64,000 bases of DNA from Mucor racemosus. Lineage: Eukaryota; Mucoromycota; Mucoromycetes; Mucorales; Mucoraceae. Below are positions 1 to 12,216 of this stretch, piece after piece. A model generated the notes under the pieces. That model had not been told where the DNA came from. It did no database searches and saw nothing but the letters and a program-made list of their open reading frames with translations. Where the stretch lies: positions 1,612,001 through 1,676,000 of the forward strand of contig JAPEHQ010000005.1 of NCBI GenBank assembly GCA_027405735.1. Reading direction: 5' to 3'. Made by a program: the position numbers and the translations under genes. The first letter of the stretch is position 1, and each line of letters begins with the position of its first letter.

Positions 1-1435
1 ATATTTTTTATTAGCTATTATGTCAGCTAATTCACAAATCTGATTAGGATATCTGACTTTTGCAACATATGGTACACCAAGTGATGTAAAGTTTGTATAA
101 GAGCTATCAATGGTTGTGGTTTTATTGACTGAGGCAATTTATAGCAGGCAGATAATTTTCACGTCTTCGTCTTGTAGTTGTTTTTCGATAAATACTACGA
201 TTTTTAGGGAGAAAATGAGCTACTAAGTATCAGATTAGCGTTTCTAAATTCGGAAAGATATAATGCATTTAATAGTGCGTATTTTATTACAGAGTAATTG
301 ATCTGTATGTGATTTTATGGACTACTTTCTCCTTTCTCCTTAAAATTCGTGTCCAACTTTCATCCCTGATGCTGAACTTTTTTTTCATTAAATAACACCA
401 AACAAAATTTATATGCCAATGTAGTACCTGAGATGTTTAAGTTTAATCTAAAAGCGCGTTTCCGGAAATACCTTATTTCTGTCAGTTAATAGAACGTTTT
501 TAGTGTTAATGTTTCAGATCTTTACACATATTTCACTGCTAAAACTCAAAAACTTTAAGTCTTCATATCTCTGTAAAAAATTAAGCTATAAAAATACTTT
601 TCAATAAAAAAATTGACTTGTTTTGAAGTGCTCTATAGCGTATTGTATTATATAAAAAATCCGGACACTTTTATTTTTTTTCATTTTTTTGGTCATTTTT
701 TAGTAGATTACAAAATATTTGTTAAATTGAGTAACGCTTTTTTTACATTCATGTTATCAAGCTCGTTGAGCTGTCTCGGATCTAATTTAGGGTTTTTCCA
801 AATATTGATTTTTCGTGGAGATATCTTCAAAAGTGTATACAAAGAAATATCTTGGCTTCTAACTCCAGTTTTTTCCCTGTATACCCTCATCCAAAATTCT
901 GAATTTATAAAAATTTCAACAAAAATCTCGTTTTCTCTACGAAAAATGTAGCTAAACGGTTCAGGAATGGCTCGATCGATAGATAATTTTTTTTGCATTA
1001 TCTTCACTATTGATTCTTAAAACATGCTTACAAAAAGTGTTGCGTATCTTCAAAAAACCTTCAGAATTTCAATTACTTTTTTTGTAAAATTTAATATAAA
1101 ACATTTGTCCAAATTTTGGTTAGATAGATGCAAAATTTAAAACTGTACAAAAACCGTTTAATGCGCTAGGCCTGCTTATTTTGCAGTTCATGAGCTATTA
1201 AACGATTTTAGTTTTTTAATCATTTTTCGACTATTTTTCGTAAATCCTTTTGAAACTCAGCTAACAAGATTTTGAGCTGTATGCGAACTATTAGTTTGTA
1301 TATCGCGACGAAAAATCAATATCTTTTGTTGAAACAAAAAATTCAGTGTAGCTTTCAGTTGGATCTACCTTATCTATACAAAAAAGTAATACCTCAATAT
1401 AAGTGGTTAATTTTTTACAATCGATTTTAGGTCAA
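1..1435 (-). repeat. Left arm of long inverted repeat (family A)
   Basis: This stretch is the reverse complement of 10782-12216 (paired positions sum to 12217). Several separate segments compared by eye were identical, and the arm continues past the left edge of the window. Similarity stops at about 1435. Diverged copies of the same family lie at about 21556-23170 and 42885-45090. The open frames inside (99 and 112 codons) look accidental because they are not conserved as protein in the diverged copies. Confidence 0.9.
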
Positions 1436-1523
1436 TTTTTAGTTAATGTTAAGGCAATGCATTTATATTTTAGATAGATGCCAAGCTTTGAGAGATTATT
1501 TCTATATACATGAATAATTTCTA

Positions 1524-2012
1524 CAGTTGTGGTTCGATTTAGTGGAATTGTTGGGGGTTGGGAGGAAGAAAATTGTTCATTAAATCGAGTTTTCCACCAA
1601 ATCGAATAAATCATTTTCCGTAGTATTGGGTCAAAAAATGGGAACCGAAGGCTTTACTAATTTATAGTATTAAATAATTCTGTTAATAAAGGTTTTTTTG
1701 CATTCGAGCAACTGAATCAAATAGGGGATAACAAAAAACTGCAGTAAATTAAGCTCGTGATTTGGTTATTCTCCATATTTCTTCTAATTTCATGGCTATC
1801 AGATCAAGCTATTACCGGCTAGATATAGTTTTATCATATGATGTTTGTATTCTACTAATATAATAGACTGGGAGAAACGAAATTGACCAATATCCACTGA
1901 GTCAATTCAGTGGATTTAGGCAATAAAATTACGAAAAAAAAAACGGGAGATTTCAGTGTCCCTTAAATCGAAAATCCCTTATTTTTGAGCCCACCAAATC
2001 AAATCACGACTA
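1524..2012 (-). mobile_element. Pogo/Tc1-like MITE, copy 1
   Basis: The element is bounded by related inverted termini (CAGTTGTGGTTCGATTTAGT at the left, the complement of TAGTCGTGATTTGATTTGGT at the right) and flanked by TA dinucleotides at 1522-1523 and 2013-2014. It is about 490 bp with no coding capacity. The copy at 23308-23801 is the same element in the opposite orientation. TA target duplication and short termini fit a non-autonomous Tc1/mariner/pogo element. Confidence 0.75.
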
Positions 2013-2014
2013 TA

Positions 2015-4220
2015 CATAAATATTGATCTGCAATTTCTTTTCAAAGCCGAGCACAAAACTCGAATAATAAGTTTTGAATATATATACATTGAAAAATTGC
2101 GAATAGAGTTAGCTTAAGTAATATATACTGTAGCGCATAATAAAATAATTACTGAAAACATGCGCAGAGCTGAGCGTTCCATGTTTTATAACCGAAGCCA
2201 GCCAATAAACTATTCTTAGAGACTTTAATATGCTATGCTTGTATCTGTTGTGTATACTATGAACGTTAATTTTTTTAGAATATTAAAAAGGCTATCAAGT
2301 AATATAACAAAAGGTTTGGCAAGTATTTGATTTCTTTACTTTGGCTGGTAAATATGTACATTTGTAATTTCTGCGACGCCCCTCAAATAATAAGTGAACG
2401 CTAATTTTTTACCTTGTATATTTACTTTCATGACATTAACTATATATATACTTCTATATCTACGAAAATCAATTATATATCATCGCAACATTTTCATTTT
2501 TCAGTCGCATTTGCCAAAAATTTAATTCTATGGCCTTTATGGATGTTGCCATGAGAAATAAACTTTTATCGATCAGAAAAGAACAGTAGGTTGTTTGATA
2601 GATAAAGTAATTGGTTATTTATAAGTTTTATAATTCGACATATAATGTGACATTTCTCCCTTGAAAACACAACTAGAGTTAGGCACTGTAGCACAAATAA
2701 AAGCTATGCATTTTACACACAATATGGTAATAAGACGTAAAGCTTAAAATGAGCATAAAAATTCTTTTTTGACGGATAAAATAACTATTTATTTAGTTAA
2801 TTACGTTTTTGGAGACTACAAATGTCAAAAACCTAACAAAAACTCGAAAACTAATGTGATCCAACGTCCTTAATTGACCTTTGATGTTGTGTATTTGGGT
2901 CTGGAATATTTTTAAAATTGGTAGAAGCATCAATATTCTAGTTTTGAAGAAGAAAGCATATATCTAATCAAAGCAGTGGTGGTATATATATGCAGATAAA
3001 AGATGTTTGGAAGTCAAAACTAATAGCCCAAAACTTATAATTTTTTCAGTTATTAAAGAAAAGCTATTGCTACAGAAATTTTCAAGCAGTATAGCATATA
3101 ATCAAGGAAATCTATTTCTGCATACATATAATTATATTCAAATTAAGCGCTCGCTTGATGACATTTGAACAGTTTTCCTTCACCCAATAAAAAAATAACG
3201 ACCTTAGAAATCATACGGCTTTTGGAAGTAATGATATCCTCGTCCTCTATCGCAACATGTATGGTCAATCTAAAAATAATGAAGCGCATATACGAGAGTT
3301 CAGGGTTCTTTCTAAAAGATAGGGTTACTTTTAACGAACCTCGGATAAATGATGATCGTTATGCATATTGTATAGTGTGTATCTACTTTCTTTTTGATAA
3401 TTGACCAATCGTTTGGGCAGTACTTGATTCAAATGGATTTGTTTCTAGTCCTCCATACATCAGTAGGTTAATTTCAATTGAGTTTTAGCGCTCTTTTAAT
3501 AGGAACCAAGTAATTCATTATCGATATTTATACTAAATATCTATAATTGAGGATGAGACAAACATATATGCAATTAAGCTCAATTATCCTCTCCTGTTAT
3601 GTTGGATTATTACAAGTGAAGCCAAGAAAATGATAATAAAGAAGGGTCTAGGCTGTAAAATATACATCTGGTCTCAATTGGTACGCATGATAGTATCATT
3701 ATCATGCTGGCTAATTCTCAATATTTCTTTAGATCAATGTAAAGCCCAGATCAGATAGAATTGATTATATATATTTGCTATAATACTGCACAATTTTAAA
3801 AAGAGATTTTCTTCTTTCGAAAACCAACATGTATACTTATACATACATATTTAGGTAGAATATGCAAGATTATTTGTAGGGAAAAACTTTTGGATTTTAG
3901 CATTAATCTTGTACACCACTCAAATCAAATTATATTTATTTAAATGTATTGCTATTATTGTTATTATTATTAACAAAAAGGAGAAGACCCATCATGATAA
4001 AAAGGGGTACTTGGATCTTGTTTATATAAAGAGAAACTTGGAAGAAAGAAAGGGGTGTTATATATTTTAGTTTTGAAGATGATGATGAGGACAAAGACAG
4101 AGGAAAAAGGGGAACTAATAATCGTTTTATATATAAACAAGCTAAACATTACATTTACTCTTCTCAATCCATTTTTCTTTCTTTTCTTCTTTCTTTTTTC
4201 TTTTGAATAATCAATCAAAA
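2015..4220. other. A+T-rich intergenic DNA, no gene seen
   Basis: No supportable coding exon, RNA gene or repeat boundary was found. The last 60 bases (about 4160-4215) are a C/T-rich tract immediately upstream of the next start codon, of the kind common in fungal promoters. Confidence 0.5.
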
Positions 4221-4472
4221 ATGGCGGATTCAATGTCTTATCATAGATCAAAAATGTCGCCTACTCGTATCATGGATGATTCTCAAAAGGTCGGAAGAGG
4301 CATGAGAAGAGATTCTTCAACCGCTACTCTTTTAACTCGGGAGCAACAACTTAAAGAAGAAATAGCAAGACTACGAAGAGAAGAGCAAGAGCTTAGAGAA
4401 AAGGATCATTGGGTTAAGCAAAATATTGTTGCTGTTAGAGAGAAAATTGCAGCCGAAAGAAGACCCTATTAA
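4221..4472 (+). CDS. Small charged coiled-coil protein, unknown function
   Basis: The frame encodes 83 residues from an ATG in good context (AAAAATGG); an upstream in-frame TTG is not a credible eukaryotic start. The N-terminal 35 residues are Ser/Met/Arg-rich. Residues from about 38 to 80 form a predicted coiled coil of alternating Lys/Arg and Glu, with leucine in heptad-like positions (EEIARLRREEQELREK). There is no signal peptide or membrane segment. A pyrimidine-rich leader precedes the ATG and an A+T-rich 3' region follows, consistent with a real transcript. I do not recognise a family. It could be a small scaffold or cytoskeleton-associated protein, but that is only a guess from the coiled coil. 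Confidence 0.6.
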   Translation: MADSMSYHRSKMSPTRIMDDSQKVGRGMRRDSSTATLLTREQQLKEEIARLRREEQELREKDHWVKQNIVAVREKIAAERRPY

Positions 4473-4884
4473 AAATTGGAGTACCCTTAAATGTATCCTT
4501 TTTTTTTTTTCATGTATATAATGATACAAAACCTCCAATCGCATTCTCCTTTTTTTTCATATATATAATTTATCCACAATTACAGCACATTTAAAATCAT
4601 ATTAATACATACATAAAGTGGATTTATAAAGAATAAACGATTTATACAAAAACATATACTGTGTACATTTTGATTATGTAATGTATACAGCAAGCGCAAT
4701 TAAGCCGCCCCGGAAAGCACCTTTTTGGCAATTTTCAATCTTTTAAATATCAGCATTACTATTCGTTCTTTGTTTCCTTTTCTTTATTATTCTATTATAA
4801 ACATAAAAGCATCAACTTGATTAGCCACTGACAACATTTTTCCTACCGAGACAATACATTGCCCTGAATTAAACCTTGACAAAA

Positions 4885-5790
4885 ATGGCACAAAATGGTA
4901 TTAACCCTGAGGCGAGATATATGAGGCAAGAGAAACTGGGTGAAGGAACCTATGCAACAGTTTTTAAAGGAAAAAGTAGAGTAACCGGCGAAATTGTTGC
5001 TTTAAAGGAAATCCATTTAGATGCAGAAGAAGGTGCTCCTTCAACGGCTATTCGTGAGATATCCCTTATGAAAGAACTTAAACACCCAAATATCCTTCGA
5101 TTGATTGATGTTATTCATACTGAAAGCAAACTCATGTTAGTTTTTGAATTTATGGACCAAGATCTTAAAAAATTCATGGATGCCAATGCGAAAGCCACTC
5201 ATGGTGTCCTTGGTACATCGACTATAAAATCATTCATGTATCAATTATTGAAGGGTATCGCTTACTGTCATGAAAATCGAGTTTTACATCGTGATTTGAA
5301 ACCACAAAATTTGCTAATTAACAAACATGGCGAATTGAAGTTGGGTGATTTTGGATTAGCGAGAGCATTTGGTATACCTGTCAATACATTCTCAAATGAA
5401 GTCGTTACACTTTGGTATAGAGCACCTGATGTATTATTAGGTTCACGTACATATTCGACATCAATTGATATATGGGCAGCTGGATGTATCATGGCTGAAA
5501 TGTACACAGGTCGACCTTTATTTCCAGGAACAACAAATGTCGATCAATTGCAAAAGATTTTCCGTATGATGGGTACTCCTACTGAACAAACTTGGCCAGG
5601 TGTAACTCAATTATCAGAATACAAGCAGCCTCAGGATATTTTTCCTCATCAAAATATTGGTCAAACTTTACCCAACATTGATGCAGCTGGAATAGATTTA
5701 TTAAATCGTATGTTACAATACCAACCTCAGTTAAGAATATCAGCAAAAGACGCTTTAAATCATAATTATTTTTCAGAATTGATCTATTAA
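4885..5790 (+). CDS. PHO85: Pho85-type cyclin-dependent kinase
   Basis: An intronless 301-residue Ser/Thr kinase, complete. The glycine loop GEGTYATV is at residues 19-26, the catalytic Lys at 41, PSTAIRE at 52-58, the HRD catalytic loop at 135-137 and DFG at 155-157. The activation segment reads [21 protein letters not shown], and the APD instead of APE is shared with yeast Pho85. Pho85/CDK5-type kinases bind Pcl-type cyclins and link nutrient (phosphate, carbon) state to cell cycle and metabolism. The PSTAIRE helix and FGIPVN segment place it with Pho85 rather than Cdc28. The start is the ATG in AAAAATGG; an in-frame TTG nine bases upstream was rejected. It converges with CCT6, with only 51 bp between stop codons, so their 3' ends probably overlap as transcripts. 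Confidence 0.95.
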   Translation: MAQNGINPEARYMRQEKLGEGTYATVFKGKSRVTGEIVALKEIHLDAEEGAPSTAIREISLMKELKHPNILRLIDVIHTESKLMLVFEFMDQDLKKFMDANAKATHGVLGTSTIKSFMYQLLKGIAYCHENRVLHRDLKPQNLLINKHGELKLGDFGLARAFGIPVNTFSNEVVTLWYRAPDVLLGSRTYSTSIDIWAAGCIMAEMYTGRPLFPGTTNVDQLQKIFRMMGTPTEQTWPGVTQLSEYKQPQDIFPHQNIGQTLPNIDAAGIDLLNRMLQYQPQLRISAKDALNHNYFSELIY

Positions 5791-5841
5791 TAATAAAGCA
5801 CTACTACACAATTTTTATTTTTTATATATATAACTTTTGTT

Positions 5842-7663
5842 TTACTCTCCAAGTTGAGGTCCCTTTAATGAAGTTCTACCAGCACGCATCATTTCATCGA
5901 CTAATAAAAGATTACTTGCAATAACAGAACATGAATGAAGCATATGACGATGTACACGATAATTATTCCAAACACCTTCAAGTTTAGGATCCATAGTTTC
6001 ACCAGTCTTTAAATCAATACCAACAATGTGGCCATCCATATGATCATCTTGTAAAGCAACGATAACATCTTGTGCGTCAAAACCAGCATTTTGTGCAAGA
6101 ACCTTGGGAATAACCATCATAGCATCAGCAAAGGCTTGTACACCCATCTTGGCGCGACCCTTAACTTCCTTTTTATATTGAACTAAATGTTGAGAAAGAG
6201 CAACTTCGAAAGCTCCACCACCTGCAACAACAGATTTATCTTCAATTGCGTTCTTGACAGCACGAAGGCCATCACGAACAGCATCGTTGATTTGAGCAAT
6301 GGTATGAGGGTTAGGACCCTTGATCAAAATAGTAACACTGTAAGGATCTTTGACATCCTCAACAAAAGTATATTTATCTTCACCCAAGACTTGTTCGTAA
6401 ACATTACCAGCATAACCAAGAACTTCAGGAGTTAAATCATCAACAGAGTTTTGAGCAACACCACCACAGACTAATTGAAGACGTTCCATATTTCTTCTCT
6501 TGGCTCTACGGAGAGCTAAAATACCATTCTTGGCCAAGATATCAAGAGAAAGGGGATCAATACCCTTTTGATTGATGATAACAAATCCATTACCAGCATT
6601 TTCACCACTGCAGACTTCATTTTTGAATTCAATTAAACGACGAACCTTATCGTCAACATGTTTACGCTCACTTTCAATCAACTTATCACGTTGGTCAGGG
6701 GTAGAGTAAAAGAAACCAGAATTGATTTCGGATTTCTCATATTCTAAACTAACATTTAAAGTTAAAACAAAAGCATCCTTGATCTTCTTGGGCATATCAG
6801 GGTGACGAGCACCGTGATCCATAACAAGACCACGGATCAATTTAGATTCAGTTTCTGAACGATGTTGCATTTTCATGATTTCGACCATATGAAGATCAAT
6901 AGGTTCACCTTCACGACGAATAGCTAAAACTGCATCAACAACAGCTTCAGTTAAAGCGTCAGCTAAAGCGCGATGAACTTTGGTGCGAAGAGATGTACGA
7001 GCAACTGATACAAGTAATTCACGATCAATTTCAGTGTCGGTAGTCTTGAAGTCTTCCAAAAACTAAAAATATTGCGTTCAACATCTAGAGATTATTCATT
7101 TGTACATTTGTGTTTTACCTTGAGAGCTTCCTTCTTGGCAAGATCATAACCTTCAGTGATGACACGAGGATGAAGACCTTCAGAAATATAACGCTCGGCT
7201 TGCTTCAAGAGTTCACCAACTAACAAAACAATAGATGTAGTACCGTCACCAGTAATTTCATCTTGAGCAGTAGCAGCTTTTGCGATCATTGCAGCAGTAG
7301 GATGTTGAATTTGCTAAATAATAAGCATGTTAAATATCCATATAAATATGTGAATCACAGGTAATTACCATTTCACTCAATAAAACTTTGCCGTCCTTGG
7401 TAAGTTTAATACCACCAGCACCATCGACTAACCTAGTATATAAAAACGCAAAGAAGGTTAATACATGAATCAACACGATAAAAAATGATAGTGGACGCGC
7501 TTATTTGATTTGATTTGATTTCTCGAGACTTATATACTTACATTTTGATAGTACCTCTTGGGCCTAAGTTAGATTTCAAAACATCTTGCAAACCGATTGC
7601 AGCAGTAATGTTAAGTTGGAGTGCTTGACCACGTCTAGCAACATCCGAGTTGGGATTGATCAT
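5842..7663 (-). CDS. CCT6: T-complex protein 1 subunit zeta (chaperonin CCT6)
   Basis: Four exons on the minus strand: 7542-7663, 7369-7432, 7119-7313 and 5842-7062, joined at GT-AG sites and together encoding 533 residues, the usual CCT6 length. It forms one of eight subunits of the cytosolic TRiC/CCT ring that folds actin, tubulin and other proteins using ATP. The ATP-site signature GDGTTS is in exon 3, and the late apical/equatorial segment [13 protein letters not shown] is in exon 4. The N-terminus ([15 protein letters not shown]) and the GTIKMLVDGAG stretch across the first splice junction match the zeta subunit. Introns are 109, 55 and 56 bp. It diverges from the gene at 8042 and converges on the Pho85-like kinase. 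Confidence 0.95.
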
Positions 7664-8041
7664 TTTCAGGGCAGAGGAAGACCTATTTGAATCAGCATTT
7701 GAAAGTGATTTCGTAAGTGAATATGCCCTGAATTCTATAGATTTATCTGGGAAAAACTTACATCTTTCTATTTTTTTATAGTTATACTCTTACAAGGCTG
7801 TCAAAGAGAAAGAAGGGGAGTGAAGGTCAAAGATCTTTTTATAAAAAAATTCTCTTTCATTCGTTCAGAATCTACGCGCGCTCTTGGTAATCTAATTGAT
7901 AAATGTACGTCACTCTAATGAACTTCATCCAGAGAGCGAATCAACAGAGGCAATATGGTATAATATCGAAAGAGCGTCTTCTCCCCTTGAGGATTACATG
8001 TTGGCCGCTTTTATTATTATTATTATTATTTAACCTTATCA
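7664..8041. promoter_or_regulatory. Divergent promoter between CCT6 and the SANT-like gene
   Basis: A 378-bp spacer separates two ATG codons that point away from each other, so both promoters must lie here or in the 5' UTRs. There is a TTA/ATT microsatellite just before the right-hand ATG (about 8009-8030). No specific factor site can be assigned by eye. Confidence 0.45.
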
Positions 8042-9370
8042 ATGGCGAACAATAACAGTATATTTGTACCGCAGACATTCAATGGTGCAAGAATGGTAAA
8101 TGTAAGTAAACGTACACCGACACCATCTTCTTCGAATACATCATCGACAAATGTAACTCCAGAATCTACTACTTTGTCACATCCTACTGTAGTAAACAAG
8201 GAGCAAACAACGAATAGAAAAGATAACAAATCTGATATACAAATAGTAAATGCGTCTCCAAAATCAAAAGTTATTGCGATTAAACCATATGCATCTTCAC
8301 AATCTGTCATTGATACGCGCGCTAAACCTACTAATACCAATCGTGCATCGACTTCATCATCGTCTAAACATCAGGCAGCCTCATCTCCTCCACAACAACA
8401 ACAGTTTCATCAGCAATCTGCACCCATACCCGTTCAACCAAGACCACCACAACCACAACAAGTGATACAGCCCCAACCCCAACAACCAATGCATCCACAA
8501 GTTATAATGCAACCAAGTTTTCCTGGCGCTTATGATGTTGCTGGGTTCGATAGAGTTTGGTCTGAAGCCAATATAGCAGTTTTGATTCAATTGCATCGTA
8601 AGCATTATAATGGAGTTACAAGCATGGATGCCGATAAATACAATGCTGCTTGGGCTGCATTAACATCTGAATACAATGCCATCACAGCGGATAATCGTAG
8701 CAAACATGCGTTAATTAGAAAATGGGGAAAACTAATGGCAAAATACAATGCTGAAAGAGCGTTTTTAATTATGCCTCGTCCTCAAGGATTACAACAACCA
8801 TTACCTTCTGTGTCTTATTGGAATCATTTTCAATACATGGATAGTTATTTAAATCATACTCCTGTTCCTGAAAATTGTATTCATAAACGCAAACGTAGAG
8901 AAAACGAAGATGACGGTGAATCGTCTTATAGAACTACCACTCCTACCCCATTATCATCGTCAGGAGCATCATTTAAACGACCTCGTATTTCAGATTTCAA
9001 TATGGAACTTTTAGAAACACAGCGTGTATTTATGGAAAAGACATTAGATAAACAAAATACTCAAATTGAAATGATGAAAGCTAATGTTGAATCAATGCAT
9101 GAGATGAACATGAAATTTGTTAATATTTGTGAAAAAGCGTGTACAAAGAGTCAAGTGAATGAAGAACGTTATTTAAATTTGTTAGAAAAATGTCTGCTTC
9201 TCAGCAACAATAATAAAGAGAACAAGGCAGACGCAGCAGCAGTAGCAGCAGAAATTGCATCTGAATTAGACGCAAATAAACAGACAGATGCTCCACCAAG
9301 AGCCGATTCACCTACACTATCAACATATTCATCTGCATCGTCTGAACTTGCTAAAGCAGAAGTTGAATAG
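8042..9370 (+). CDS. SANT/trihelix-like predicted nuclear protein
   Basis: A single-exon gene of 442 residues. Residues 1-165 are low complexity: Ser/Thr-rich, then Gln/Pro-rich (about 115-155). Residues about 168-240 look like a Myb/SANT or trihelix-type helix bundle, with regularly spaced tryptophans at 173, 204 and 228 and a basic surface. Basic clusters KRKRR (about 282-286) and FKRPR (about 311-315) could be nuclear localisation signals. Residues about 318-390 form a Met/Leu/Glu-rich coiled coil likely to dimerise, and the tail is Ala/Ser-rich. A DNA-binding regulator or a domesticated transposon-derived DNA-binding protein would both fit. The assignment rests on the pattern of tryptophans, not on a recognised orthologue. 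Confidence 0.7.
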   Translation: MANNNSIFVPQTFNGARMVNVSKRTPTPSSSNTSSTNVTPESTTLSHPTVVNKEQTTNRKDNKSDIQIVNASPKSKVIAIKPYASSQSVIDTRAKPTNTNRASTSSSSKHQAASSPPQQQQFHQQSAPIPVQPRPPQPQQVIQPQPQQPMHPQVIMQPSFPGAYDVAGFDRVWSEANIAVLIQLHRKHYNGVTSMDADKYNAAWAALTSEYNAITADNRSKHALIRKWGKLMAKYNAERAFLIMPRPQGLQQPLPSVSYWNHFQYMDSYLNHTPVPENCIHKRKRRENEDDGESSYRTTTPTPLSSSGASFKRPRISDFNMELLETQRVFMEKTLDKQNTQIEMMKANVESMHEMNMKFVNICEKACTKSQVNEERYLNLLEKCLLLSNNNKENKADAAAVAAEIASELDANKQTDAPPRADSPTLSTYSSASSELAKAEVE

Positions 9371-10149
9371 TATTCTTTTTGAAATAATTTAAAATAAAAT
9401 ATACACAAAAGCCTTGAGAAAATGCTATTTGTACTATAATTTACCTCAGCAATGCCTGTTTACCAAGAATTTTTTATATAATTTAGTGACACATCTATAA
9501 GCATAAATATTGCTCAGATGTTAGTCTTTGCTGGACACTATGCCTGGAGTTGAGGACTTAAAAATGTAATAGTTTTAATAAGGATCTGCAATGAATATGC
9601 ACATAAAAATATATGAATGTACGAGCATTTTTCCAGTTGTTATATTTTTAAGCAGAGAAAGAGGGGCTTTTTTTTTAAACATGTTGTACTAAAATCCTTC
9701 AAAAATAGCTGTTAACTAATGAAATCAAGATATGCTATTCATATATTCACTGCGCATTATGTACAACTTTAAAGTTCGATTTTGAACCATTATTTGGTTT
9801 TATAAAAAATTTCAAAGAATATTTAAAACAATCCATACAAAATAGTTTAACAAATACGCGTTTTCGTTTCTCCATTTCCACAGCAATTCGGAGAAGCTAA
9901 ACCTTTTGCAATTCTATGGATCAACACTAGAAGTACCTGTCATTCAAATGGGAGCGATTTATCAAAAGGTAAATCGTATGAAATTAATCAGATGAAAAAA
10001 ATACCCTTTTATTATGAGCTTATAGAGAGGGTTTACATACTAATTGGATGAGTGTATTAAATGTGAATAATAATATAATTAGAATGAGCATATAGATATT
10101 GTGTGGATATATTGAAACCATGCTTCTATGATTCAATAGTAGCATGTTG
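9371..10149. repeat. Degenerate dispersed repeat, related to 57.4-57.9 kb
   Basis: Similarity to about 57440-57823 plus 58174-58205 is visible, for example around CACAGCAA, AAACCTTTTGCAATT and AGAAGTACCTG. At about 9937 this copy lacks the LTR that interrupts the 57.8 kb copy. Positions 10020-10150 vaguely resemble the LTR at 42487-42812. No coding exon is evident after the SANT-like gene. Confidence 0.5.
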
Positions 10150-10781
10150 ATTGTTTTTAATAAAAGTACACGATAATCTATGGTTTCACTCTGACAATGA
10201 TTTTCTCGCCACACAGTACATTGTAAAGTTGCCCCTTGCGACTATAGTAATAAAGATGTGTAACTACTCCAATGTAAAATTGGACGTTATAAGGCTCAAA
10301 ATTCACAGATATAGGAAGTTTTTGTTGTTGATTTTTTTACGGTTGTAAAAGTAAGTTTCAGGTGATTTTTGAATGCTTTAGCTCAATATTGAGTCAAATT
10401 ACGCGAAACCTTCAAAGAAGCATGTAATGAGTCAAACATTTCAGTTTCATTCATGCAAAACCTTGCCTCATTCCTTATATAAATACTACAAGGAAATCAT
10501 TACATGATCCCTTGTAGATTTATCTGTCTTGTTACACTCCCTTTACTTTTATTTATTCACTAATAAATATCTAATTTACAAATAAGAACACCAACCTTCA
10601 TCAATCCAGTGATCATCAATTTATAATAACAAGAATAATATCTATAAGCATACTATCCACCTTTGTTGTTAGTCCAAAATTATAGATCATTACAAAGCAG
10701 TACTTTTATCTAATGGGCCATTAATATACTGTTCGAAAATAGAAGAGTTATTACCAGAATATAAGGGCACTGACCATGAAC
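10150..10781 (+). repeat. 5' part of family A repeat (not in left arm)
   Basis: This aligns by eye with about 21725-22130 and 43065-43990, for example TGATTTTCTCGC and the stretch around 'ttacggttgtaaaagt'. It extends the right-hand family A copy beyond the section duplicated as the inverted repeat. It is interrupted by a solo LTR at 10423-10694. Confidence 0.7.
10423..10694 (+). mobile_element. Solo LTR (272 bp) with 5-bp target duplication
   Basis: The element starts TGTAATGA and ends TCATTACA, a perfect 8-bp terminal inverted repeat with canonical TG..CA. It is flanked by AAGCA at 10418-10422 and 10695-10699. Inside are TATATAAATA (about 10476) and AATAAA (about 10562), which suit an LTR promoter and polyadenylation signal. 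The diverged family A copies lack this insertion. Confidence 0.85.
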
Positions 10782-12216
10782 TTGACCTAAAATCGATTGT
10801 AAAAAATTAACCACTTATATTGAGGTATTACTTTTTTGTATAGATAAGGTAGATCCAACTGAAAGCTACACTGAATTTTTTGTTTCAACAAAAGATATTG
10901 ATTTTTCGTCGCGATATACAAACTAATAGTTCGCATACAGCTCAAAATCTTGTTAGCTGAGTTTCAAAAGGATTTACGAAAAATAGTCGAAAAATGATTA
11001 AAAAACTAAAATCGTTTAATAGCTCATGAACTGCAAAATAAGCAGGCCTAGCGCATTAAACGGTTTTTGTACAGTTTTAAATTTTGCATCTATCTAACCA
11101 AAATTTGGACAAATGTTTTATATTAAATTTTACAAAAAAAGTAATTGAAATTCTGAAGGTTTTTTGAAGATACGCAACACTTTTTGTAAGCATGTTTTAA
11201 GAATCAATAGTGAAGATAATGCAAAAAAAATTATCTATCGATCGAGCCATTCCTGAACCGTTTAGCTACATTTTTCGTAGAGAAAACGAGATTTTTGTTG
11301 AAATTTTTATAAATTCAGAATTTTGGATGAGGGTATACAGGGAAAAAACTGGAGTTAGAAGCCAAGATATTTCTTTGTATACACTTTTGAAGATATCTCC
11401 ACGAAAAATCAATATTTGGAAAAACCCTAAATTAGATCCGAGACAGCTCAACGAGCTTGATAACATGAATGTAAAAAAAGCGTTACTCAATTTAACAAAT
11501 ATTTTGTAATCTACTAAAAAATGACCAAAAAAATGAAAAAAAATAAAAGTGTCCGGATTTTTTATATAATACAATACGCTATAGAGCACTTCAAAACAAG
11601 TCAATTTTTTTATTGAAAAGTATTTTTATAGCTTAATTTTTTACAGAGATATGAAGACTTAAAGTTTTTGAGTTTTAGCAGTGAAATATGTGTAAAGATC
11701 TGAAACATTAACACTAAAAACGTTCTATTAACTGACAGAAATAAGGTATTTCCGGAAACGCGCTTTTAGATTAAACTTAAACATCTCAGGTACTACATTG
11801 GCATATAAATTTTGTTTGGTGTTATTTAATGAAAAAAAAGTTCAGCATCAGGGATGAAAGTTGGACACGAATTTTAAGGAGAAAGGAGAAAGTAGTCCAT
11901 AAAATCACATACAGATCAATTACTCTGTAATAAAATACGCACTATTAAATGCATTATATCTTTCCGAATTTAGAAACGCTAATCTGATACTTAGTAGCTC
12001 ATTTTCTCCCTAAAAATCGTAGTATTTATCGAAAAACAACTACAAGACGAAGACGTGAAAATTATCTGCCTGCTATAAATTGCCTCAGTCAATAAAACCA
12101 CAACCATTGATAGCTCTTATACAAACTTTACATCACTTGGTGTACCATATGTTGCAAAAGTCAGATATCCTAATCAGATTTGTGAATTAGCTGACATAAT
12201 AGCTAATAAAAAATAT
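10782..12216 (+). repeat. Right arm of long inverted repeat (family A)
   Basis: The reverse complement of 1-1435; no mismatch was seen in any segment compared. The 9,346-bp segment between the arms holds one MITE and four genes. Past 12216 the sequence continues as an A-rich stretch, while the left arm leaves the window, so the full arm length is unknown. Confidence 0.9.

Noticed and set aside
708..1007. 99-codon frame, identical at 11210-11509, with relatives at 22572 and 44560
   Set aside because: Changes between the diverged copies are mostly non-synonymous and frame ends differ, so the frame looks like a by-product of repeat sequence.
4876..4884. TTG extension upstream of the kinase ATG
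   Set aside because: Eukaryotic start codon use favours the ATG in AAAAATGG at 4885; the same reasoning applies to the TTG before 4221.
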